The translations under genes and the position numbers were made by a program. 64,000 bases of DNA, from assembly GCF_015832195.1 (NCBI RefSeq), contig NC_052018.1, forward strand, positions 38,569,052 through 38,633,051, given 5' to 3'. The stretch comes from Motacilla alba alba (lineage: Eukaryota; Chordata; Aves; Passeriformes; Motacillidae). Shown here piece after piece: positions 38,301 through 49,612 of the stretch (position 1 is its first letter; each line of letters starts with the position of its first letter). The notes below the pieces were generated by a model. The model was given only the letters and a program-made list of their open reading frames with translations. It did not search any database and was not told the DNA's origin.

Positions 38301-40570
38301 TATAGGCCAGAAACAAAGATAAACCCAGACCTCTGGATCTAGAGGAAAACTAATACTCTATTTAGTGTGCCAAATTTTCTGCTGGTATATCTTGATATAT
38401 CTCAATTGACTTTAATAGAGCTTAGCCATTTTTCACCAGCCATGAATTCAGTCTATTGTGTCAGGAAATGTTCTCACTGAACTTGCTGTATGCTTTCATT
38501 TTTATTCTTTTCTATTATTGCAATTGACATACACCTTTATAAAAATCTAGGGAAAGTTTTGATGTAAAAGGATGTCAGTTTTCTGATTAGTCTCATGAAG
38601 GACAGAAATTTCCTTTAAAATAAAATTATTTTGATTTTTAAATACATGTTAAAAGAAAATTGCATGTTGGGCAGTGTTTTTTAAGTGTTTTAAGTGATGT
38701 AGTTCTGAATGCTCTTAAATTTTACTCTTTGAAATCAATGATAAAGTTTATTTACCCATCTCAAGTGGAAGTGTGGCAATGTCTTTAATGTCTACATACA
38801 TTGCTTGTGATTATCTAGGTAATGTTGCACTTTTACTTTCTGTAACAAAGCCACTCGATAGTAAATCCCTGACCAGATAAAAAGGAAAGAAGTACAAGTA
38901 CACTGTATCACTGTTTAGGTTTACAACGCCATCCTTTAAAAACAGACTCTTCAGTATGCTTAAATTTTGTGTAATGTGTAAGAGCCAGCATAGTGTTTGT
39001 ATTGATTTGAATTGTTATAAAGTTATGCTCTTTTTCATTCCTACATGAAATTGATTACTTTTTTGTCTTTTATATATTTTAAAGAGAGGAAATACTTGAA
39101 TATGCTGGTAGGTAGAAGAACATATTCCTGAGTAGGTGGGCAGTACATGTATGAGAAAGACTTCTAGCAGTGGAGTGCTGATAAGAAGCCAAAAATACTT
39201 CTGTAGGTGGGGTGGGCTGAATCAATAGAACAAAAGAAGACAACTGGAGTGAGGGCATCCAGAGTTCTGAAAATATTTTTTAAAAAAGCAATTTTGCATT
39301 GTATTTCCAGAAGGAGAAAAAAATGGAATCATTATGTACCTACCACTGAATTTTGTGTATGTATTTGTGGAAAATAGATTGGCTCTTGATTTAGCTGACA
39401 AAATACTCAATAGATGAACCTATTTTTTTATGTTCAGCACTGAGTTTTCACTTAAGGCAGGAGTATTTACAGAGTTTCTGACTCTTGTCAAGTCTGGATT
39501 GCATTTTGTACTTAAGAATAATGAGAAACTTCCAAAGATTTTCAAAGTAAACAGTCAAATGAAAAAAACAGCTCATTAGTGTATCTACACAGTTTAGGCA
39601 ATTCTCAGTCAGCAGTTGAAAGTGAGGTTTCAGGATCATTGTTTTTTACACAAATGCTCTTCAATTATAATTTGTTTGTTCTCACTGAATGAAGATCTTT
39701 TCCAGGTTTTCAGCTGGAAATTGTGGGGAATTGTTGTGCAACTAGAAAGGAAGGTCTTGGATGACTAGCTTTCCTCAGATGTTAAAAGACCTCCCTTAGA
39801 TGTCAAAAAAAAAAAAAAAAGAAAATATACTTTTATATAATTTGTAATTGGATATCCAAAAAGTTTAAAGTATGAATGCCTTTAAAATTTAAAAATCTAA
39901 AACTTAGAAAGTCAAAGCACGTAAATAGCTCTCAAAGCCTCCCACTTTGAGCAAAAGGAGGTAAAAGTTATTGAAATGGGATAGAAGAGGAGTTGTGGAA
40001 GATCACAAAGGAAGTAGAAAAGGCTTTGAGAAGTCTAAGGCAGAAGTCCAGTAGGAGAATTTGTGCTGACATGATCAAGGCTAAAATAATGACATCTCTA
40101 TAGCATAAAATAGTGTGGTGGAAAAGTGAAATAATTATTAATGATTGAGCAGTAGATTTTGTCTTACCAGGAAATAATTTCTAATGGGAGGGAAGAGATG
40201 GAGGTTGTTTACTGTCAGATTGTTTGGGTTTTTTCATGTAAACAGAGTCAACTTTCGCAACTGAATCAAATTAAAAAGAACCTTCTTTTGCAGAGTTAAA
40301 TTTATTGAACATTTTGATTAAATTCAGGGTTATTTTGGAAATGTATATTTTAAGTATAGTTTTCTGTAGACATGTTGCAATACTTAATGACAGCTAAGCA
40401 TGGTGGTCAGTGGCATGCTAGAGAAGCTAGAGATAAATGGATTGCTGCAGGGATGCACAAACTATTAGTTGAGCACAAGAATATTGACAGAGTGCATCTA
40501 GAGTAATGCTCAACTAGACATCTTTCTTCTATCCCCTTTTCCTCAAGGTCTGCCATCTAGTATCCCCTCT
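32351..40570. other. Long AT-rich unique region without recognisable genes
   Basis: About 8.2 kb, the longest stretch here with no interspersed repeat that I can name. Homopolymer runs occur (for example poly(A) at 39806-39821). Open frames are all short and show no recognisable domain. It could be old unique sequence of an intron or gene desert. Confidence 0.5.
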
Positions 40571-41315
40571 TCACAGAATCAATTTAGGCTGCAAAAGACT
40601 TCTGAGATTATGGAGTCCAATTTATGACTGAACTCCACTGTGTCAACTAGACTACGGCACTGAGTGCCATTGGCAGTCTCTCCTTAAACACTTCCAGGGA
40701 TGGTGACTCTGCCACCTCCCTCAGCAGCTCATTCTGATATCTAATCGCCCTTTCTGTGAAGAATTTCTCCCTAATGCCCAACCTAAACCTTCCCCGGTGC
40801 AGCTTAAGATATCATCTTGTCCTTTTGCTACTTGCCTCCTCACATAATGTATTCCAGACCCTTTACCAGCTTCTTTGCCCCTCTCTGGATGTGCTCTAGT
40901 ATGTCAGGGTCCTTCCTGAATTGAGGGGCCCAGAACCGGACACAGAGCTCAAAGCACAGCCTCACCAGTGCTGAGTAAAGGAGAAGAAGTAGGAAAGTTA
41001 TGGCCACACTATTTCTGGTACCAGCCAGGGTGTCATTGGCCTCCTTGGCCATCTGGGTGCATGGCTGGCTCATGTTCAGCTGTCTGCTGACCAGTAGTCC
41101 CAGTTACATTTCTGCTGGGACACTTTTCAGCCTGTCTTTCCCCAGCCTGTAGCTCTTCAAGAGGTTATAGTGGCCAAAGTGCAGGACCTGGCATTTGGTC
41201 TTGTTGAACCTACTGCTGTTGGTCTCAGTCCATCAATCTAGGCTGTCCCACTGCAGCGCCTTCCTACTCCCCAGCAGATGGATGCTCCAACCCAACTTGG
41301 TGTTGTGTGTGAATT
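40571..41315 (-). mobile_element. CR1 LINE 3' end, left part (interrupted by ERV)
   Basis: Minus-strand CR1. The plus strand begins TCACAGAATCAATTTAGG, the reverse complement of the CR1 3' terminus, and continues through the 3' UTR into ORF2. Sequence matching the CR1 pattern stops at 41315 within 'cttggtgttgtgtgtgaatt' and resumes after the ERV block at 42651. The intact pre-insertion copy would have been about 790 bp, a typical 5'-truncated CR1. Confidence 0.92.
40840..41073 (-). pseudogene. CR1 ORF2 C-terminal remnant
   Basis: A 77-codon minus-strand frame. It contains LYSALVR, then a WAPQFRKDPDILEHIQRG segment and KKLVKGLEYI, which correspond to the conserved C-terminal end of CR1 ORF2 (the 'YSALVRPHLEYCVQFWAP' region). 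The stretch between LYSALVR and WAPQFRKD still aligns to the family pattern but has diverged. It is only a fragment of the roughly 900-residue ORF2 and carries no catalytic domain. Confidence 0.8.
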
Positions 41316-41705
41316 TGTGGTGTTACATTTTAGTTAAATGGTATGCTCTGTCTCACCCCTCGAAAATGTACAGTTTATTCCAAGCCTGTGATCCTCCCCT
41401 GCAGTATCATGTATCTGTAATCCCATTGACCCAAGTCTTATTCCGCTCCCACTTTGAATCTCCCTGTTATGCTGTGCGAGGGAGACAGAACGCCCTCTTG
41501 GCCCCTTTTCTCCCTAGGCTCTCCCTCTCTCCCCCTACCCCTTTCTCCCTCAGAAACCGTGCTGCTCTCGGGGGTGGGACCCCCAGTAAACCCTCATCTA
41601 ATCAGCACCCTCAGAAGCCATGTGGAGTCTCCTTGCCAGCCTGCTGCTACCATTGAAGATACTGCATAGGGGGCCCCCTGGGCCCCCCCCAAATGAACAG
41701 CAACA
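41316..41705 (+). mobile_element. ERV LTR, left member of a head-to-head pair
   Basis: About 390 bp beginning TGTGGTGTTACATTT and ending AGCAACA. The U3-like part has a CCCATTGACCC motif and a CCTGTTATGCTGTG stretch that looks like a decayed TATA box. A CAGTAAACCC element is in the position of a poly(A) signal. It is directly followed by a 2-bp spacer and a primer binding site on the same strand, so this is a 5' LTR oriented to the right. It does not align visibly with the right-hand LTR at 42238-42650. Confidence 0.7.
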
Positions 41706-41707
41706 AA

Positions 41708-41725
41708 TAGCTCCCAACGTGCGGC
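41708..41725 (+). other. Retroviral primer binding site, tRNA-Lys type
   Basis: TAGCTCCCAACGTGCGGC matches 15 of 18 positions of the binding site complementary to tRNA-Lys(1,2), TGGCGCCCAACGTGGGGC. It lies 2 bp after the CA end of the left LTR, the normal spacing. Lysine-1,2 primers are typical of betaretrovirus-like (ERVK) elements. Confidence 0.75.
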
Positions 41726-42217
41726 TCGAGCACCGACAACCCTAAGACGAAAATGGACCTCCATCGCCCTGCCAGTACAGCATACAACCCCGTGGAACAC
41801 CACTTCAGTGCCGCCTTTGGCCCTTCCACCACATCACAGAGGCACTGCGAGACACCGCACCGCCATCCCACCACCATGAGCCCACCACGACCCCGGCCCC
41901 GGCCTGCCACTGCGTGCGCACACCCCAGCACCCAGAGAAGCTGTGCGAAGCGCACCTGGCTCGTCGCTGGCAGCACCATTGCCACATGGCCGCCAGGTGG
42001 TTGCTTGGAGCTGCCGCCAGGAGGTGGAGCCGAGCCCCCCGCCCCCTGCCTGGAGGCAGCGGGGGAGGGCCCCACAGAATGGGCGGGCTGTGCAGATCGC
42101 GGAGCCCAAACAGCTGATGCCCTGAACCACAGCAGCATTGAAAGAAGAAACCAAAGCCCACCAGTTTCTGCGGGGGAGCCACCGGAGGAGCAAGGAGCAA
42201 TTTTGAGCTTTGCCCAA
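41726..42217. mobile_element. CpG-rich ERV internal remnant between inverted LTRs
   Basis: About 490 bp lying between two primer binding sites that face each other. It should contain the leader of each element, meeting at an unknown junction. It is GC-rich and keeps many CpGs. Overlapping open frames occur on both strands (up to 208 codons on the minus strand, 41647-42273), but they span LTR and primer site and have no gag, pol or env motifs. They are therefore compositional. Confidence 0.6.
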
Positions 42218-42235
42218 GCCTCACGTTGGGTGTCA
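42218..42235 (-). other. Retroviral primer binding site, tRNA-Lys type, minus strand
   Basis: On the minus strand TGACACCCAACGTGAGGC matches 15 of 18 positions of the tRNA-Lys(1,2) site. It follows the CA end of the right LTR (minus orientation) after a 2-bp spacer. It shares the core CCCAACGTG-N-GGCT with the left site, but its mismatches differ. Confidence 0.75.
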
Positions 42236-42237
42236 CC

Positions 42238-42650
42238 TGCAGGATCGTGTCTCTTGGGCTGTTGAGGGTCCACTCCAGCTAGCTATGTACCCCAGCCCAC
42301 ACAGTCTTACATGGACAAAAGTAAAAGACAAAAAACATTCTTCTCCATGTGGGGACGAGGGTCCTCCATTTATTGACTTGAGAGGGGACACCTCAGACTC
42401 TTGTGACTCCCCAGATAGAAAAGAGGACCTTCCCTTCTTGTGGGAGACTTTTGTACCCGAGGGAATGGGGGCCACAGCCAATGGGATACCAGTGAGGGGA
42501 GGAGTAACCAGGGGACAGACCACTGGGGGTACAGGGCAGAGCGGTGGATGAGGGAGAGATCATGTGATGGGAGAAGGGAACAACAAACCATGTGATATAA
42601 GCTATTCAGTGCAAAACAAAAACTAAACAACTACTTAGTGCAACACAGCA
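42238..42650 (-). mobile_element. ERV LTR, right member of a head-to-head pair
   Basis: Read on the minus strand it begins TGCTGTGTTGCACTAAG (or TGTGCTG two bases earlier) and ends CGATCCTGCA, about 413 bp. It has a good promoter layout: an ATTGG (CCAAT) box at 42478-42482, a TACAAAAG TATA-like box near 42448-42456, and an exact AATAAA at 42369-42374. A primer binding site follows. Sequence differs from the left LTR, so it comes from another ERV family or subfamily. Confidence 0.75.
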
Positions 42651-42698
42651 CAAATTGACTAATGCCCATCTCCTCATCCAGACCATCAATAAAGGTAG
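42651..42698 (-). mobile_element. CR1 LINE, right part after ERV insertion
   Basis: Resumes the CR1 pattern interrupted at 41315: CTCCTCATCCAGACCATC and AATAAAGG on the plus strand are the reverse complement of the ORF2 segment just upstream of the FADD region. Similarity stops near 42698, which is the 5' truncation point of this CR1 copy. Confidence 0.8.
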
Positions 42699-44070
42699 TG
42701 GGCAATTCTTTCTCCCTTGACTCATACTGTGGAAGGGTCTCAGAGCCCAGGAACAAGATTGCTCTTGTAGGTACTTAAATCAGATGATGTACTCCAGGAC
42801 GATATGTAATATCATCCAACTGTTAAGTGAGTGCCCACACCCCAGATCACACTAAAGCTATGCCAAAGTAACTCCCCCTCATTATCAACTGTTTCACACT
42901 GCAGATTCACTCCTGTTTGGCTGTACTACTTATTAATGTAGACCACACTCAACCATCAGCTTAGTAATGTACCATATGCTTCTCTTTCACCACCCAGAAA
43001 TGGATGAAACATGATTTATACAGATCAGATGGAAAAGAGAGTAAATCAGGATAAAGCCATTCAGTTGAATGTTTCATGCTAACAAAAATATTTATGCCAA
43101 GTGAATCCTTGTATTAATACTAATATCAAAACAATTTTAAACATGGTCTTGTTTTTGAGGATCTTTTCTTCATGCAGCAGAAGTAGATATTTGATACATC
43201 CTAACAAGCATCTATAGGTCTAAAAATACATAAGTTTGTGTAAAAACAAGAAAATATTCAAGATTCTGTAATATGATACAAATGCCAAATTATAACAAAA
43301 TTTAAAGTTAATTAGATAGTTATTATAGTGCACTAAAAGAATTTTTTTTTCAGGGCAGTAGAAATACCGGCTGTGCAGTGCTGTGTATGATTTATTTATA
43401 GGCTGCTAATGAAGACATATCTAATCATCATAATTAATTGGTATTTTAGTGCTTTGGGGCCTAATCACAGAAAATTTCATGTGTTGGCTCAAACAGATCT
43501 TAGCTGTGAGGCAAAAATTCAGAGGAAAACTTGATTTTTCTTTGTTCAAATTTGCTTTTCCATCGAGCTTAACTACTGTGTGGTGATTATAATTTAACCC
43601 TCTAAACACAGCATATGCCAAAATGCTGTGAAAATGAGCTAGGAGATGATGATTTGCAGGGCTGGTGTTACATGACAACCATTTCCTATGGGAATATGCT
43701 TTAGTCAGGTCTGATACTAGCCTTTTCCCATCAGTATTGCATCAGCAAAACCGTCCACTATCTTTTGTAACTATTCACCCAATTTCCTGTTATTTCTTAT
43801 TATTTTGTGTTCTAAGCCCACATATATATGAAAAAAACCCATAAAACATCATATAGATCTGTAAACTTGCTCTTCACTTATGTATTTGTGCCTACATTCC
43901 CCGTTACTCTACTAATGGTCAATAGATATATGTCATGAGTTAATAGTCTGGTTTAATTTTAACTAAAGCAAATAATCTAGTTTGAATTTCATTATAAGAA
44001 ATCTTCACAGGTATTATAAAATTAATTTATGTTCTTGGTTTTAAATAAATGTGTACATAGTGCAATATGG

Positions 44071-44075
<5 letters not shown>

Positions 44076-44115
<40 letters not shown>

Positions 44116-44116
44116 T
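44076..44116. repeat. GTGT-(AT)n-ACAC palindromic microsatellite
   Basis: GTGTGT, then about 14 AT units, then ACACACAC. The two flanks are reverse complements, so the whole block can form a hairpin. Confidence 0.9.
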
Positions 44117-45334
44117 ACATAAATACTCTTTGGTTCCATGAATATAACTCCTTGTTCAATTTTTCAGATATGACTGATGAATATATCATTTCATCCCCAT
44201 GAAATGACTACTCCCACCTTCCTGTGTTGTCAATGATGTGGGTATGATAGGCCTTTATTATAGCAGCAATAGCACTTCCATTTTTGGCTAAAATAGCTTT
44301 TCCAAAAAGTAACTGAAATAATCATCTTCCATCTTGCCAGTTATTGACTACTGGGCTAGAGAAACTGTATGCTCTCTTTGTAAAGATGCATTATAATATA
44401 GAAAGTAATAGATTGTATTGCTTTTTATTTTTTAAATAATTTTAACTCCTATATCTTCTGCTAAATATACTAATATTTATTGGTACTAGAAGTGGTATGT
44501 AACAAAATAATTATACTGGATTATTTCTTTGATGTTTATCCCTCAACCTTTGTCAGTTTTTATTTTCTACACATTTTAGAAAGAGCAATTTTATTTAACA
44601 GTTTCTCAGTGTGTATCTCATGTCTCTATTACATTTCATGAGTCTGAATTTTCAAGGATGACATTTTCCCAAGTATTTGTGATTGGCATAGGTTGTCCGT
44701 TTTCAAGCGTTAGGAAGCAATCTTGATAGCTGTAAAACACTTTGTCCTGTTTTGAATGTTCCTGAATATATTATCAGAAGTGGCACACAGTGTAAGGAGG
44801 CTGGCAGAAACCCCTGTGTAAGGAATCCTGGAACCTGAAATCAAGACCCTCTCTTCCCAAAACACTGACATTGTGAATTGTATGAAAGAGGAATGTCCAT
44901 TAGTTGTTAATTCTACCAGCAGCAATTCTTATGAACCTTTTCTAGGTTTCCAAATGAGGCAAAGGTCATTAAATACTTCCCTTACTTCCAGTAAAGTGCT
45001 TGAACTTAAGCAAACCAATACAAACGTGTTCCAGTGCAGTGCTTAAATGGCATGCATACCATTCCAGCTAGTGCACTTTAAGGGTATCACATGAAGCTAA
45101 TTACGTGCCCCCATGAGTAATCTATCTCTGCTTGGACTTAAACAATTGGTTTCCTATTACAATAGAAATAACTCTATTTCTCCTGCTCAAGGAGAAACAG
45201 TTTTAGCTATTTTTAAGTGGCCCATCTATGTTCCAAGATAAAATTATTTAAATGATAAATACCAGTGCTACTCCATTCTTTAAGAGGAAGAATGGGAAAA
45301 GACTGTATGATTTAGCTGAGCCTACTAGGAGAAC

Positions 45335-45440
45335 AAAAAAAAAAAAAAAACACACCAAAACAAAAAAATGAAACAAACAACAAAAATGGAGCAAAACCCA
45401 AACCATAGGAAAAAAAAAAAAAAAAGAAACAAACACACCA
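45335..45440. repeat. A/C-rich low-complexity tract
   Basis: Runs of A separated by CACACC, CAAAAC and CAAACAAAC, with few G and T. The minus-strand frame 45248-45436 is rich in Phe and Val for this reason. Confidence 0.85.
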
Positions 45441-48400
45441 CAACCACAGGCATACAGTTAAAAGTAACAACACTTATATCATCCTTTCAGGTTCCAGACA
45501 TGAGCCGGTAAGGCCATTAATACTACAGTTTATAACAGATGGCCATTCTTGTTTGGACATACACATACATCATCAAATTTCCCTTTGAGTTTCACCCTCT
45601 TTAGTTCCCACCGAAGTCAATAGGAGTTTCATCTGTGTAAAGAAGAAAAGAAATGGACCTGCAGGGATATTTTTCCTTTGTCTTAAGTGATGTATTGTTA
45701 AATGTAGCGATTAACAGAGAAAGGAAAAATGTCATCAGGACCAACTCACAAAGAATTTTGTTTAAATTCTTGTGAAGTAAAAGTCAATTGATATTTAACT
45801 TTCTGAAGGTTAAAACCTTCATGAACTTTTCTAATGAAAGCAGGAGTAAGAAAATTTCAAGAGATATTCTATATCTACATTCCTTTGTCTGATGTAATAT
45901 TCTTTGAGGATCCTCAACAAATCAGGGGTCCATTATCTATTTTCCTGCCCTTCAGCATGCAAGGACACTCAAAATAAGTGTGTCTGTCCATGAATCTGAG
46001 AAAATAATAAATTTTGAGAATAAATCTTCTGATCATCTCTTTTGTTATTTAAACCAAATCACCACCAACCAAAAAACACAAACAAAAGCTCACAAAACCA
46101 TGAAAAAACAAAAAGTCTTTTCAAGAGGACCTAACTTCAGCTTTAGGTGACTCTATAGAATACTTTTTATTTTTAACTAGCTTAGAAACACAGAAGAAAT
46201 CTATTATTTCATGCATAGTTTACTTACCAACGTCATAAAGGCAGAAATATTCCCCTGTGGAATTTGATATACCATGATCAGCATTGTAAACCTATTCTGA
46301 CTAACCGTGTTTATTCTGATTGATTGAGCTAATTGAAAAACAGCACAGATATTCCCGCTAGGTGCATTTTTCTCTTATTATATTTGTTTGATAATAGAAA
46401 AAGGATATTTTCAATCCTCAAAAAATTATTATTTTGGTTCTTCTTAGCCCACCAGAACAGATTGCATGTCTGAATATTATTAGTCTAACAGGTAAGCAAT
46501 CTGTTTTCAGAGTTTGGCTGTACTAAATTTAACCATTAAAGGCCTAAATATATATTTGGAATAATGTATTCATCACATAATTCTTAATGCTAATAAATTA
46601 TTTTTTTCCCCTGAGTGATGCTATCAACAATACTGCCTGACCACAAAAATTTTTCTCAGCCTTCTCATCAGGACTACCACTTACCTCATACGTTTAGCGA
46701 TGTTACCTACTCTGTTTCCTTGACTCTCAGAGTGTGCTGAAAGGCATCAGTTATACTGACCATCACACTTAAAGGCAGCTATGCATCTATTCCAGAGAAA
46801 TGAAGAAAAAGCTTGAAATAATAAATTTTGATTCACGAAGAGTCAAAAATTGCAGGCTGAAGGATTAGGCTTAACTCCAAAACTGGCGCAATGACTTCCT
46901 CAGAAATAGCACAGCATTGCCTTCTTATTTGTAAGGTACTGCAATACTGAGATCTATTCTTATACAGAAAAAAAAAAAAAAAAAGAAAAAAGAAAATGAA
47001 GTGTAGATTAGTTTTTATTAGGTTCCCTTAGGTGTCCAATGCAGAGGTGAATGGACTTACATGTTTTAAAGGCCAGAGAAAATGAGCATCAGAACTTTTG
47101 GATGATTACCTAGCATGTACCTAACTGTAGTTTAGATTTCAGGCTTAAGATATGTTATAAGTAGTTTGCCTCATAGAATTTTAAGTATTGGGTCTTCTTA
47201 TTTTGATAAAATGTAGGGTATAGAAAGACATTTGAAATGTTAAAATAAAAATACTCAAAGTGTTAAATCTAACATTCAGAAACTACAGTAACTTAAAGGG
47301 AAGATTACTGACTCATATCACTAAGGCTGGTAAACTAGTAAATGGAAAGTAAATGAATTTTTCTCCAAGGAGAAATTAAGATGAGTAATATCTCTTGTAA
47401 AACTCCTATATAATAATTGGAAGGAAGCAGCATATTGCTCCACATGAATAAACTTTCCATGATGATATAACTTTTGGTGCATTAAAGTTGTGTCATGCTC
47501 AGTGGCTTAGTTTATAAAGATTTCAGGGGAAGTCAAAAGAACAACCAAAATATATGAAAACTTTCTGAGATCAACATTGACTTTACCATCTTGCAGAATT
47601 CTTTATTCAGCAACTCCTTCTATATTTTTAGTTGAGCTGAACTCCTGAATTGCTTTTTAAATTTTGTTTCCAAAAGTGGAACCATGCACTGGGGATTTAA
47701 TTTAGTTCTGAATTTCTTTCACATAATTGGTCACAACAAATATTCTTAGGACACGTAAGAACAAATGCAGATATTTGTACTGACTGAGGAGGACAAATAT
47801 ATACACAGAAACATAATTCTGAATTGTAACAAAAGATAAACAATTTATTTTTCAAAATTATGTCCCAGATATAAAGTCATATCTGAAGCTTTGCAAGATA
47901 TTCTCGCAAAAGATTCCTATAAATCTATTTGTGTGCAAGAACTCACATCAGCAGTGTTCATACAGCTATCTTGAAAGCTTCTGGGAACTTTTGGAATCAT
48001 TCAGACATGGACTAGGAGAAAAATTGTGTCACACAAGTGATCAGAAGAAGAACATTAAGTGTAGCAAATAGCTGAGCTTTTCTTAATAGGTCACAAGTTG
48101 TCCCATTTCACAAAAACAAAGAAATAGAACTCATAGAATCACCAGTATGAAATACTATTTTACCCAAAGCTTTGGTACTGTTCAGCATCAAAAAACATCA
48201 TGATTCACAGAATCCTACTGTTTTATAATCCTTATATTTTTTTTTCTTTATCTATATCACAAGGAGATTTGAACCAAATAGTGGGATATTTTGAACACTG
48301 AGAAGAAAACAATTTCTACTGTTTGATGAAAACTGCAATTTTAGAAGGATACTCAGTGGCTTGTCCCATGACTTCACTGCATGCACACCAAAACCATAAT

Positions 48401-49157
48401 CGATTCTGACACATCCTTTACCAACTAATTATTGGTAAAAGAAACTTAGGACTAAAAACCAGAAACTATTGGTGGTACTCATATCACAGTACTTTTCAAA
48501 GGAATATGGTTTTCATCCATTAAATAGTTTATTGACTTGCTTCCTGATGATTATGATATAATTAGTAAGTGTTGCCTCATCATAAACCATATTATTTTTT
48601 ACTGCTTGTTAAACAGAAACTGAATTTGATCATGACCACCATTAGCTGGCATTTCTTATTAGTTTTAATGAGGAGCTGTAGCAAACTATGTTGCACACTT
48701 CTAGGAATGTTTTTCTGACTGAAAGGATACATAGTGCAATAAAAGATAGGTTTTTATTTTCTTTTTATCTGTTGATGTGCTGTTGGTGATTTGCTCTAAA
48801 ATGTACAGACTGCATTGTTTTTCTCATCTAAAATGTAGTTATAAGGACAAAGCTAGTCACATCAGAGGATTTATCTGTCTTTCACCATTCTTTATGTACT
48901 TCCTACATCTTCTCTCTTGTGCAGTCTTTCCAAAGATTAAAGAGCTAGCTAAGTAAACTCCATCTATTTTCTATTACCACAGTTTCATGGTGTTGGTTTT
49001 ATTTTTTTGTGGTTTTATTTTTTTTTTTCTCCTGAAAGAAAACCACTCTGAGGAAGGTATTTGACATGATTTGACTAAACCGCAAAAAGGGTATAAAAAG
49101 GCAAGGAAAAAGCATGGCTAGGTAACAGGATATCTCACTACCAAAACAGACTGAAGG

Positions 49158-49612
49158 ATGTCCATTTCTGAGCCCCTCACTACAGAATGGATATTGAGGC
49201 ACTGGAGGGTGCCCGAAGAGAAACAAAGCTGGTAAAGATCCTATGAGTGGCTGAGGGAGCTGGGTTGTTCATCCTGGAGATAAGGAGGCTCAGGTGGACC
49301 GTATCATACCCTACAGCTATCTGAAGGAAGATTGTGGCAAGGTGGGGGCAGTCTCTTCTACCAAACAACAAATTATAGCATGAGAGGAAATGGCCTCAAG
49401 TTGTGCCAGAGAAGGTTTAGATTGGATATTAGGGTTGTGAAGCTCTGGTACAGGTTGGCCAAGGAAGTAGTGGAATCACCATCCTTGGAGGTATTTAAAA
49501 GATGTGTAAATATGGAACCTAGGGTTGTGATTTAGTGGTGGACTTGGCTATGTTAAAGGTTGTACTCAATGACCTTAAGGTTCTTTTCTAACCTAAAAGG
49601 TTCTATGGGACT
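49158..49612 (+). mobile_element. CR1 LINE 3' end
   Basis: Plus-strand CR1. Blocks: CATTTCTGAGCCCCTCACTA near 49161, 'gatattgaggcactgga', 'gaaacaaagctggtaaagatcct', 'ctgagggagctgggttgttcatcctgga', 'tttagattggatattaggg', 'ctctggtacaggttggcc', and a terminal TTTTCTAACCTAAAAGGTTC near 49585-49604. The 3' terminal repeat is reduced to one TTCTATGG unit. Confidence 0.9.

Larger units (their letters stand above)
42699..49157. other. AT-rich non-coding DNA
   Basis: About 6.5 kb without recognisable gene or interspersed repeat. It includes a (TA)n array at 44080-44107, A-rich and AC-rich runs at 45335-45440, and a poly(A) around 46969-46984. Confidence 0.5.

Noticed and set aside
41647..42273. 208-codon minus-strand frame and a 170-codon plus-strand frame (41753-42265)
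   Set aside because: Both cross ERV primer binding sites, and the minus-strand frame also enters both LTRs. They overlap on opposite strands in GC-rich DNA and show no gag, pol or env motif. Long frames are expected by chance in GC-rich sequence.
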